DNA of 64,000 bases from Lethocerus indicus (taxonomy: Eukaryota; Arthropoda; Insecta; Hemiptera; Belostomatidae). A program made the position numbers and the translations under genes. The notes below the pieces were generated by a model that saw nothing but the letters and a program-made list of their open reading frames with translations, was not told the DNA's origin and did no database searches. The stretch spans positions 24,790,161 to 24,854,160 of the forward strand of contig JACDQD010000009.1 in NCBI GenBank assembly GCA_019843655.1, read 5' to 3'. Below are positions 46,570 to 57,408 of the stretch, in pieces; position 1 is the first letter of the stretch; the number at the start of each line of letters is the position of its first letter.

Positions 46570-47454
46570 TATATACAGAACCAATATATAATATTGATAA
46601 CGATAACATTAATATTTAATAATGTTCAATGAATAGCCTTGAATGGAAACTAATTGCAATTTCCGCGCAGCAGATCAATCTTTCGGATCAAGACTTTTAG
46701 TATGTTTTGTCGTGTGAACTTGCAGGCGATTCCGTACCGAATCCGGCCTGTATATAGCGTTCCCATACAAATATGGACCAGTCGTTCCCCCCCCCCCGCC
46801 ACCGGGTAAAAATTCCGTACAACTGTGGTCAATTTAAAACAAAAAAAAAAAAAAGAGACAAGGTATAAAGAAAGAACAACTATTAGAGGCGGCCGTTCGG
46901 ACTCGGGTACTAATTTATAATAGTTCCAGTCCATTATCTATCGGCGGGATCCGGTCGTAGGGCCGGGGCCGGCCTGTCCGAAGACTGGTAAACCGCTTCT
47001 TTACAGGATATACCGACCGCCGTCATACCCTATTTATTATATCACCCGAATTACAAGACAACCCCCAAAAAAAACAGAACTGGGTCCAATTTACGATTTA
47101 CAACCGGGAATCACTTACGTTATGTTGCGTAGTCGTGAAACAACATCGCCTCGCTGAAAAGGTCAACAGGATACCTACTTCTTGGACAAAAATGCGACTA
47201 AAAGAAATATTTTATACGTTTAAATTCGTCTCTAACACTGATGGGGTCATGCAAAATCAAAAATAATAATAATCCGTACAACGAATAGGAATGTTATTTA
47301 CGCACGAATAATATAGCGGCATTATACATTATTGGAACAAGTACGAATTTAGGTATGAAAAAGGCTAATTAAATTTTCTGATAAATGAATTGTACGGGCT
47401 CTTCTGCCCCTATTAAACGTACGCGTAGTTAGTACTAAGTCCAATCACTCAAAA
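46570..47454. other. Unassigned sequence
   Basis: Poly-C run near 46786-46797 and poly-A near 46840-46854. No gene recognised. Confidence 0.5.
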
Positions 47455-47975
47455 GAACCGACTTGAACAGAAAATTTAGACTCTTAAGGCCATTACTAAA
47501 ACGGACATCGAAATTGACCTTAAGTAAAAAAACTGACAATATACAAAGCGATACTCAAACCGACATGGACCTATGGTATGGAGCTATGGGGTTCCAGCAG
47601 GAGACATCCAACATCAAAAGTCCTTCGCACCATCCTATGGTTCGGGTATGTTTCTAACCGAACAATCCATAATGACCTCAACATACCAAGAGTAGACCAA
47701 GTCACAAAATCCCGGTTCCCGAAGTTCCACTCCCGACTTTCTCCTCATCCTAATCCACTCGTGTTCAGTCCCTTTCCTCCTTTACCCATCCATTATCCCC
47801 CCACCAGGACGGCTTAAACGCCACCGGCCCAGAGATCATCTCGGACAGTAGTTAAATCGTGTCAAAAGCGCCATCACCGGATGACACGAGATAAACACGT
47901 GAAAAATATACACGTGTCAATTGCACCTATAACTGTAAAAGTTGATTGTGCAAAATAAAAAGAAGTTAAGAAAAA
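47455..47975 (+). mobile_element. Jockey-clade LINE 3' end, longest coding tail
   Basis: Begins in the reverse-transcriptase C-terminal region (LNRKFRLLRPLLKRTSKLTL), continues through a degraded LKPTWTYG block, VLRTIL, YVSNRTIHNDLNIPRVDQV and SRFPKFHSRLSPHPNPL, and ends its ORF near YPPTRTA. The 3' UTR (AGAGATCATCTCGGACAGTA, CACCTATAACTG) ends GATTGTGCAAAATAAAAAG and an A-rich tail. Order and motifs match Jockey-type LINE ORF2. It is 5'-truncated and frameshifted. Confidence 0.87.
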
Positions 47976-48507
47976 AAACATTATTTGTCATATTATATAA
48001 TGCGAAAATCGAGTGAGCAAATAGCCTTGTACTACAAAATAATTCATAATTTGCGTCTAGTTGCCAGTTACGGAATTGCGCCGAAAATGACGATTTCCTC
48101 AATTTATCGCGCTTAAGGTATTGACGACATATTCGTCGTACAGAACTCCCCGAAAGTACAGTTCGAAATTGACGGGTTGGGCGAGAAATCGGTACGATTG
48201 TAACCACTCTGCCTTTTTGACTGAGGGCGAGAGAAACATAAATAATTTCAAGTGAGCTGGAAAAAAGCGAAGCGATCCCTCAATGGACAATAAAGATCCC
48301 GGTGTATTAGTGCCGGAGGCCGAACAGTTTCGCCGGCTCAATTAGCATAAATCCAACCGGTGTGGGCCATATTTTACATTTGCCTACCGGCCGGCCAACA
48401 CCTACCGCCAGTAAGGACCGCCATCATTGAATATTATTGAGCATCTACTTTGTCCACCCGAATTAATAGTCCACCGCGATATTTCTATCCTCCTGTACTA
48501 TTAAAAT
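47976..48507. other. Unassigned sequence
   Basis: Lies between two LINE ends in opposite orientation. No gene recognised. Confidence 0.5.
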
Positions 48508-49085
48508 TTTACCACCAACTTTTACAGTTATAGGTGCAATTGATACCTGTATATTTTTCACGTATTTGTCTCGACAAAGAAACCGCCCAGTGATGGCGCT
48601 TTTGACACGATTTAACTACTGTCCGAGATGATCTCTGGGCCGGTGGCGTTTAAGCCGTCCTGATGGGGGGATAATGGATGGGTAAAAGAGGAAAGGGACT
48701 GAACACGAGTGGATTGGGATGAGGAGAAAGGCGGGAGTGGAACTTCGGGAACCGGGATTTTGCGACTTCGTCGGTATGTTGAGGTCATTATGTTCGGTTA
48801 GAAACATACCCGGGGGGAGCATTAAGGATGGTGCGAAGGACTTTTGATGTTGGATGTCTTGGTGGGACCCCATAGCTCAATTCAATATGTCCATGTCGGT
48901 TTGAGTTCGCTTTGTATACTGTCAGTTTGTTACTTAGGGTCAATTTCGATGTCCGTTTTAGTAATGTCCTTAAGAGTCCAAATGTTCTGTTTAAGTCGGT
49001 TGTGGGGATTCCAGGTGAGTCGTCTGTCGAGGTGGAGCAAGCAAAACCATTGCCACGAATATCTACTTTTCCAACTTTGAAACTG
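48508..49085 (-). mobile_element. Jockey-clade LINE 3' end (minus strand)
   Basis: The minus-strand frame at 48788-49093 reads GIPTTDLNRTFGLLRTLLKR, TSKLTLSNKLTVYKA, a degraded segment, VLRTILNAPPGYVSNRT. Downstream lie the SRLSPHPNP-type tail and a 3' UTR of the same subtype as the 47.5-kb copy. The A-rich end is diverged (CTATTAAAATTTTACCACCA on the plus strand). The copies at 47.5 and 48.5 kb face each other tail to tail about 530 bp apart. Confidence 0.85.
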
Positions 49086-49354
49086 TTTAGCAATTTAATT
49101 AATTGACTTAGATATTAGTACGAGCATAAGTCGTTTTTTGAATGAATTGTAACGCATTCATTCATACAACAACTCCGTCATTTTTAAGCATATTGTGTAA
49201 AGGGTTCGGATGAAACGTCCTATATTGTCCCCGATATCCTGTTACATCCCCAACAGAAACTATTGGGAATAGAAATCAAAGAAATTTTAATTTTGAATCT
49301 ACTTTTCAAAACTGATTTCAGATCCATCGTCGCCTCGGTGTACATATTTCCCTT

Positions 49355-49724
49355 ATAAACTGTGTCCACCATCCTTAATGCTCACCCCGGGTATGTTTCT
49401 AACCGAACAATCCATAATGACCTCAACATACCCCGACAGTCGACGAAGTCGCAAAATCACGCTTCCTTAAATTCCATTCCCGCCTCTCTCCACATCCAAA
49501 TCCACTCGTTTATCTAGTTTCCTCTTTTACCCATCCATTATCGGCTTAAACGCTACTGGCCAAGAGACTTTCTGTAGGCCGGATACGGGTCAAAGTACCA
49601 TCACTGGACGGCCTCTTTATCCAGCGAAACAAGTCAAACCATTCAAACAAACCGCCATTATACCTATAACTAGTAATAGTTGATTGTACAATTAAAAAGT
49701 AAAAATAAATAAATAAACTGTGTC
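49355..49724 (+). mobile_element. Jockey-clade LINE 3' end with 12-bp target duplication
   Basis: 5'-truncated within the NAPP coding region (CACCATCCTTAATGCTC), then YVSNRTIHNDLNIP, a broken tail, and a 3' UTR of the second subtype (TTTCTGTAGGCCGGATACGG, TACCTATAACTAG, GATTGTACAATTAAAAAG) ending in an A-rich TAAA tail. The direct repeat ATAAACTGTGTC lies at 49355-49366 and 49713-49724: exactly 12 of 12, with mismatch on both sides. This is the only LINE copy in the window whose target duplication I could define. Confidence 0.92.
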
Positions 49725-50390
49725 GGCGCTAAATTATTAGCGCGACTGTTGGAAGTCGCGAAAATTGCGGCTGGTTAAATGTAATTTATCGCATCGACGC
49801 GTATTGGTAAGCTCCCGGCTAGGGATGAGAAAAAACGAAAAAAATACAACATGAGGGCAATTTGTCCGGTTGGGATATGATTTAGGCGGAGATCGCGTTG
49901 CCCGTGTACCGAAAAGGATGTTCATTCTTCCAAGCGGCGAAATAAAATACGCCCCGGGGAGGCGGCCCGCATCCGTTGGCCGGGGCCCGGTTGAGTAGTC
50001 GCATATTTCAAGGGCCGTTTTATTGCAAGGCCCGCATCTGGGCCCTCCGGCAAGGGGGGGGCGTTGGCCGCCGATCAAAACAGGGGCCCAGAATTCGTAC
50101 ATTTACGACCCGGTGCGGCCGCCCCGGCTATAAAACCACCGATTTGGAAAACGTACGCTCCCGTGCAAAATTTTGGCCAACGCCGAATCGGGATATGTAC
50201 AATTTGAACCGGAATCCCTTTTAATTCGGCGTGATTCTGCAATTTTGAGACGATCTGCTCGAGTGAGTGGCAGCAAAAATACACCCAAAGGGAGTAAATA
50301 ACACAAATTTAATGTAGTCCCCAAATCTAGTATTTTCATCGACATATTATCAACACAGACCAGTTGTTCCCACTGTTCCGTTAAAGTTCC
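49725..50390. other. Unassigned sequence, GC-rich centre
   Basis: Around 49950-50110 the sequence is GC-rich with several GGGCC motifs. Minus frames of 121 and 130 codons overlap there and lack domains. Not called. Confidence 0.45.
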
Positions 50391-50850
50391 GTAGGTTCGT
50401 GGTGTTTCTGTCTCCCCTCGCTGGTTTGGTCTTTTGCCAGACCGTTTTCGGCCGCTCGCCATCTTCAGTAGCGCTGTGTGAGTCACTGTCGGCACTTTGG
50501 ATGTCTTTCGGGCATCGTCACTACTGCACTGTTACTTTCACTTGTACAGTCTATAGTACATTCTGAAGTGTCAAAGTGACTGACACCGCTACTGAAGATA
50601 GCAAAAGGGCAAACCAGCGAGAGGAGACGGAAACAACACCACAAACCTACGGTAATTCAAAAAAGGGCTTTTCCCAATGTACAGAAATAATGCCCGAAAA
50701 ACATCCAAAGTGCCGACAGTGACTAACACAGCGCTACTGAAGATGGCGAGCGGCCGAAACCGGTCTAGAAAAAGACCGAACCAGCGAGAGAGGAGACAGA
50801 AACACCACGAACTACGGTATGCCAACCCCACCAGATAAACAGGTATATTA
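50391..50850 (+). mobile_element. Foldback composite copy with extra arm
   Basis: First arm from GTAGGTTCGTGGTG to CACTTTGGATG; centre TGTACAGTCTATAGTACATT; a deleted right arm (GAAGATAGCAAAAGGGCAAA) ending CAAACCTACGG; a 40-bp insert; and then a second, intact right arm (AAAACATCCAAAGTGCCGAC to CACGAACTACGG) with a degraded tail TAAACAGGTATATTA. No 12-bp duplication was found. Confidence 0.88.
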
Positions 50851-51484
50851 AACATATATACACTGCAGATTTAATGTTATCAAAACGTAACGTAATCCCA
50901 TTAATCGATATCATTTCGCGGAATAAATTTTTTCTAATCATTAACATAATATCGAATCAGGTTCATTACGAAAAACTTAAAGGGAGGAAATTCCTTTCCA
51001 ACCTCAGATTCAAATCAAGATGTTTTAAAGGATCCAAATCCGTTACAGATACAAGATCGAGTAATTTCAAGGCCGGAATAATAATTTAACAAATATTTGA
51101 AAGTCGATTCGCCTTCGGTCAGTGCAATAACGTAACGAAGTGGCCGCGTCATTCATTCTATTTAAGGGCTGATTCGGAGACAACTTTGTTTTTAAGCACA
51201 CGCATTTTTGATATCTGAGCTGAAAGACGTGTGTATCCGTCGTCCTTCGTTTGCCTCATTTTACGAGAAATAGTAGACAAAGTTTATTCCCGACAAGACC
51301 GATATGTCAATAGCTCTAATATTTTTTTTGCCGTGTACTTACGATTAGAATTCTGCTGGGATCTCTGAACAAACATGAGGGATACAACGAAAGTAGGGTA
51401 GATATATGGGAATTATCCGATGTCCATTCTGGGTTTTGCTGATAGCACGATAGAGGAATCTCTTCCTGTGGTCCACCTGATATC
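50851..51484. other. Unassigned sequence
   Basis: No gene or transposon end recognised. Confidence 0.5.
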
Positions 51485-51580
51485 GCGCCTCCATTCCCAT
51501 AGGCGCCTCCATTCCCATAGGCCCTCCATTCCCATAGCGCCTCCATTCCCATAGGCGCCTCCATTCCCATAGGCGCCTCT
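51485..51580. repeat. Minisatellite, 18-bp unit
   Basis: Five tandem units of GCGCCTCCATTCCCATAG, two of them shortened by one to two bases. On the minus strand the unit can read YGNGGA, but the shortened units shift the frame, so a protein repeat is not supported. Confidence 0.95.
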
Positions 51581-53689
51581 GGAGCGCCAACCGCCCGCAC
51601 GCCGGGTTTCCGTGGGAAAGTCGAAACCCGAGGCCACCCACGTCAACCCGTTCCCGGTATCGTATTAAAATCGGGGCGTTATCCAGGCATTGGGCCGTGC
51701 ATGATAATTCCCCCCTTAGGTGCTGGACGAGAATAATATATGCCGAAGGAGAATCTCCCCCTTCGAGAATTCAAAAAACTTAATAATTCAACAATTATTA
51801 CTTTATCATTAATAAACAATCACGAATTGAATGATATTCTGATATTAGCGTGACACTCTTAATATAATCGATTACATTATAGATCCATCGTGTAAATCGA
51901 CGCATACTGGTCATAATATTTTAATTTATACTGTAATATATTTTACTATTTGAATGGCGGCAAGCAATTATATTACAGAAATCAATAGAAAACGGTTCAA
52001 TTATGTATTAATTGTTTAATACATTTTCGAACAATCGCAATATAAACTGGAATCTGTATAGAATGAGGACTTCCGCACTGATGGAAATAATGATTTCTCC
52101 ATAGAATAACAGGATTTATCCGGTAATTTCATTGTTAAAATCTGTTCATAGCAGGAGTAAGGGCAATATCCCTATAGTATACAGTACAGAGTACAGTAAA
52201 TATCTCCAGAATCGACATACTATCGAGCATGTTATTTACTTAACCTTCCTCAAACGTTGGTCAATTCTCCAGCCGACTCCTGGACTCTAATGAAACGTTA
52301 TTCAATGATTTTTTCCACATTTCTTTTATATCCGACAACACAACTTTGTGCGATGAGTTCTTATTTCGCAGGTTGGTAAATAATTAGGCGACGAAAATTT
52401 TTTTACCGAAACCTAAAAAGCCATTTGGATTTCTGTCAGGGCCACCAGTTATTTCTATAACCGAGGGACGACGAGAGCAGTTTTAAAAATAACTGCGGAC
52501 CACACCGAAAATATCCACTAATCTTATAAGAAAATCATTCGTTTCCGCAGGAAGGAATGTGGAACATAAATAATAACGAGAACGGACTATCGTAAAAAAA
52601 TTACGAAAAATGTTATATAACCGAGGATATATTTGTGAATCGCAAGAGGATATCTACAGAAATTGCGAATACAATAAAGTAACAATAACTGTTTAAACAT
52701 TCTTGGAGTATTATGTCAAACACTGGAACTCAATATCTTATACCGTCTCAACTCCCCCCCGTTAAGAGGAATATACGCTAAGCTGAAGCATTAATACGAA
52801 ATTATCGGCGTCGACCACCTTTCTCTATTAATTATTGGCCGTAATTACAATTGGCGGAGAGTCGAAACCGGTCTCAGGCTGAAAAGCCGCCGGAAACGAT
52901 ACATCATCATCCGGATCGTTCTCAACTCTAATCTATGTCCCGCTAGGCAGAATTTTTTAATTGTCTTTTTTCATAGAGTTCACCAATTACGCTCGGATAA
53001 TTCGCATAGATGTATTCCGGGACGGTCGTCCTTAGAGTTATTTTACCGCATTCCGTTTGGTCAACTGAAATTAACTCGTACAGGGAAACTATATGTGGTC
53101 TGGTATCGTAAAGACTGTTGTAGAGATTCTTCAGATAGCCCCCCGCTTAATTTTAGTGTGTGGACAAAAATAGATTTTATAATTTTACTATAAGACAATA
53201 ATATTTTATCGCATTATTATCATTATATATAGACTTGTAAACAATGTTTCCCCGAATCTAAGAAATGGATGAAAGATAATAACTGCTCACGATAAACTAT
53301 AAAAAACCGGAAATTAATTCCTTGTTCACTTCGCGTAATATTGTTTGAACCACCGCTACATTGTGCCATCCAAAAAGAGAACCGGCAATTTGGAATACGA
53401 GAATATCACAGTATATTTGGAGGCAGGACGTAAACTTATTGTCAGACTGCAAATATGTCCCCTGTTATCTCCGGCGGTCTAAATTTATCGGTATCGAACT
53501 GCGGTAAACAGTGGCAATCCTTTCCGGGAAAAGGATTCAGATAACGGTACAGACAGGGGGAGTGGCCCGCCAAACCAGAACACTCAGGACCACTGTCAGT
53601 GGCACGTTAAAGGGCCCATTGTACAATCCATCTTTGATTCCCACACTATACAGAAATAGACGTCCATCGGACACACATCGAACTATCAC
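51581..53689. other. Unassigned AT-rich sequence
   Basis: About 2.1 kb without recognisable repeats, genes or transposon ends. Confidence 0.5.
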
Positions 53690-54165
53690 CGACCTCTCAT
53701 CAACCCCGTACCCGACTGAAAAGAACAGATCTGAATCGAAAAATTTGGACTGTTGAGAGACCTCTTTTGAAAACGGCATCAAAACTGACAATATATAAAG
53801 CTATACTGAAACCGACACGGACATACGGAATAGAACTATGGGGTCAAAAGTCCTTCGTACCATCCTTAATGCTCCCCCCGGGTATGTTTCTAACCGAACA
53901 ATCCATAATGAGCTCTCAACATACCACAAATCACGCTCCCTTAAATTCCACTCCCGCCTCTCTCCACATCCAAATCCACTCCCTTCAGTCCCTTTCCTCT
54001 TTTACCCATCATTATTCCTCTAAACGCAGGACTTTCTGTAGGCCGGATACGGGTCAAAAGTACCATCATTGGACGGTGTCTTTATCGAATGAAACTAATC
54101 AAACAAACCGCAATTGTACCTATAACTGGCATATAGTTTGTACAATGAATAAAGTTTAAAAAAAT
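53690..54165 (+). mobile_element. Jockey-clade LINE 3' end
   Basis: Runs from a stretch shared with the 12.5-kb copy (CCCGACTGAAAAGAACAGAT), through ASKLTIYKAILKPTRTYGIE and LWG, directly into LRTILNAPPGYVSNRTIHNE (the segment between LWG and the SK of QRFQSK is deleted), a degraded HSRLSPHPNPL tail, and a second-subtype 3' UTR (CTTTCTGTAGGCCGGATACG, ACCTATAACTGGC) ending TACAATGAATAAAGTTTAAA. The 5' boundary may extend upstream, so no target duplication was assigned. Confidence 0.85.
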
Positions 54166-56447
54166 CAGAACGTTATTGAAGTCAAGCAAATAAAATACGT
54201 TGCACATAATTCAAACGGGTGAAAAGAATATCAAAATGCAAGGAATGATGACTGTATAAACCCAATCCAATAAACTTAAGAGTGGCAGTGGGGGGTGTGA
54301 GGTCTGCGTCACACTAGGACTACAGTATAGTTTTTGTGTATGCGTACCCTGAGAGAGTCTATGGGAAGCGGAAGTCTCGTGGGCAAGGCGCCATATCCCA
54401 CCCGGTGGCAACGACGGAGGCAGTTTGGGTTTCGCGCCGGCCGGAAAACACCTCTAGAACACTTCCTGAACAAAAACTCTCTACCCCGGAGAAACTCCGG
54501 GCTGGAAGAGTTAGGGGTAGAATTACAAAAGGCCGGTCCGCTCTCGCATAACTGTTTCAAAACTGGACACGGCCAACAATATCGTTTTAGAAAATATGTT
54601 TCTCAAATTTGTTATTGCCTACATTACACTGTATTACAAGTACGATTTTTTAGTCTTATTAGGTTCAATGTAACAACGAATTGCGTGTTAGTTTGGGAAA
54701 AAAACGCGCCAGTAAAAAGATATAAACCTTAGAAAATCTGATCACGAAGGGATGCTACTGACCTATGTACTTCCAGGTCAAATAGACGAGTAACAGAACA
54801 ATCCAAACACTATTATTCACTCTTTATACAGTATAAATTATTGTACAACATTTCCTCGTTATACTTCAGTGTAGCGCTGGAAAGGGAACACAAGGCGGGC
54901 AACAGGAATTAGCCGTCGGGTCCGGGAACGGGGGAAAGAAGAAAACCGGCCGACATAAAACTCCGTTTATTTTCTTTTCACTCTGTTTTGCCGTCGATTA
55001 AAATTATTCGTTGCAAAATCCCCGCTAATTAGATCGGCCCGACGAAACCGGAGTTCCGTTCCTGTTCCATTCCCACACACCGGCGAAATGACTTTTAAAC
55101 GGGATTTATCAGCCCGAATTCAATTAAGGGACCGAAATGGGGGGTGGGGGTGAAAAAACTCTGAGGAATGTGTCTTACACTCAAATTGAAATTCACGCGA
55201 CGGGAATCCGCAACAGTTCTACGGCGATAATTGGTGAGAATCTGTCATCTCTACATCTCCTGGAACGAGATCTGACCGACTCCAGCATAATCGGGCCACG
55301 ACTCTATATACACCTCATGACGAGAATACGAATTGCCGGTAATAAACGCGAGCGAAAACTAAATAAGTGAAAAAAAAAAAAACTAGTACAGACTCGCTTA
55401 ACGAAAGAATTTATTCTAAATTTCAAGGTTGGCTAAATACAGAAAAACAATACGCATTTTCCTTCAACTCCTCCGTTGAATATAAAACGTTATTTGAATA
55501 TATTATTGAACTTTTTTTCATATGACAACTTGCATATTACTCGACAATAAGAGAATCATTAAATTGCAGAATGAAAAATGTTTTCAATAAATACATTAAT
55601 AGATACATGTCAGTTTTAGTTTGACCCAGAAAAATGATCTCACTTTCATGAAAAAAATAGTGTTCTAGGGCATTAATTTCGGGACAAATTAGCTCGTTTT
55701 TAATAAAATGTACTCACGTGTGTGGTTCGTGCCTCAATCACTTCACTGTGTATATAATTGCTAATTTGAATATGTAAAGAGCAGATCTCTGAACGTTCAT
55801 TTAACTCCGATTATGGCCTCGGGTGATTGAACATTAATGTCAACCGGTTGTCTAGCACTATTATGCAATCATTTCTAATTCAAAGTGCTGCAGAAGCCTT
55901 GTTAAGCTACGAGCGTAGTGAGTCCAACGTATAAATCAATATTGTCTGTATATTCGGTAAAAATACTGAAATTTACGCTCTCCGCCCGAGAGATTCTCCG
56001 CCGGACTTCCTGGATAAATGAACGAATTGTAACAATTTCAAAATGTATAAATGAGAAAAGAAAGAGAGTTGCGCGATCTTGAACCGCGTCGGAGATGAAA
56101 TAGGCGCCATTGTTTGATAATGAGCGGGACAGTGGGTCACGGTAAAGCCGACATCTGGTCGTCCGTATCCAAGTTTAAACGCTTCGCGGCCGACATTATA
56201 AACTTCACGGACGAAGCCCGGTCACACTGCCGATTGAAAAAAAAGTAATCAGTAATCGGGGGGGGAATCGCGATCTTAAATACAACACGATTGATTACCG
56301 ACCGGATACGGCGGTCGGAGTGTTCCTTGTTTGGAGCGGTCGCAAAAACTCATAAGTGATGGGAAATCAAACATTAAATACTTCATAAGAATCCGAATTT
56401 AGTCCGATAGAAATATAACATAAGCACAAATATATACATACATATAC
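54166..56447. other. Unassigned sequence
   Basis: A 132-codon plus frame (54334-54732) is overlapped by two other frames and shows no domain. A poly-A run lies near 55371-55382. Nothing else recognisable. Confidence 0.5.
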
Positions 56448-56632
56448 ATCTTTGCACAGATAACATTTTAAATTAAAAGATGAGGAGCGCTCTGGACGTC
56501 CAGTGGAGGTCGACGATGACCGAATAAAGGCCGTTATTGATTCGGATCGCCATAGTTCAACAAGAAGGGACATTGAAGAGAAGTTGAATGTATCTTATAC
56601 GTGCATTCGAAACCGTCTACGGGGCTTATCTG
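56448..56632 (+). mobile_element. Mariner miniature-element fragment, internal part
   Basis: Contains CATCTTTGCACAGATAACAT, the in-frame transposase piece (DEERSGRPVEVDDDRI, then DIEEKLNVSYTCIRN) on the plus strand and the inner edge of the right end (GGGGCTTATCTG). Both outer inverted repeats are lost, so it is immobile even with transposase present. Confidence 0.85.
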
Positions 56633-57068
56633 TTTCTTAATAAATTAATAAATGGGTGTTTCTTGATTTGTTTCAATGGGACAACGACATAGTGAATGCA
56701 GATTAGAACCTGAACTGAGATCTGAAAATAAAAAAAAAAAGTGAGTAGTCCACCGTGGGAACAGGACAACTCTAGGCGGTTCTATTAATTAAAATTGTCA
56801 CCGACTTTTATCATTCTATAGCCAAAGGTCAGATGATATTCAATGGAATTTCTGAAGAATTCCTGCCATCCCGATGAGATTACAATGGTAGCTACTCGGA
56901 TTGGTGTCTCTCTCTCTCTCCGTGGTAGTAGTACAACGTAAGCGACGTTTCTCGTAAATCTTATAGAGAAATTGATCAACTAATTACGAATATTTGTAAT
57001 TATTGCAATCTAATTTAGAATAAAAATTACACTGATTTTGTTTGAAATGGTGTTTTTGCTCGACTATA
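56633..57068. other. Unassigned AT-rich sequence
   Basis: No gene recognised; (CT)n of about seven repeats near 56908-56920. Confidence 0.5.
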
Positions 57069-57408
57069 TTGGGTCGGCAACTAAGTAATTGCGGATTTCA
57101 CCAACACAAGTGGCGTTGTACATATTTTTAAGTACGTCAACATCTTTGCACAGATAAGCCCCGTAGACGGTTTTCAATGCACGTATAAGATACATTCAAC
57201 TTCTCTGCAATGTCCCTTGTTGTTGAACTATGGCGATCCGAATCGATAACGGCCTTTATTCGGTCATCATCGACCTCCACTGGACGTCCAGAGCGCTCCT
57301 CATCTTTTAATTTAAAATGTTATCTGTGCAAAGATGTTGACGTACTTAAAAATATGTACAACGCCACTTGTGTTGGTGAAATCCGCAATTACTTAGTTGC
57401 CGACCCAA
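57069..57408 (-). mobile_element. Complete mariner-derived miniature element (340 bp)
   Basis: The cleanest copy. TA on both sides; termini TTGGGTCGGCAACTAAGTAA and its inverse; inverted repeats of about 85 bp (GGCGTTGTACATATTTTTAA, GTACGTCAACATCTTTGCAC). It encodes the same minus-strand transposase piece with an uninterrupted frame. High identity between its two ends suggests recent activity relative to the other copies. Confidence 0.94.

Noticed and set aside
51316..51646. ORFs reading YGNGGAYGNGG / WEWRRLWEWRR
   Set aside because: Translations of the 18-bp minisatellite; unit-length changes shift the frame and no flanking coding evidence exists.
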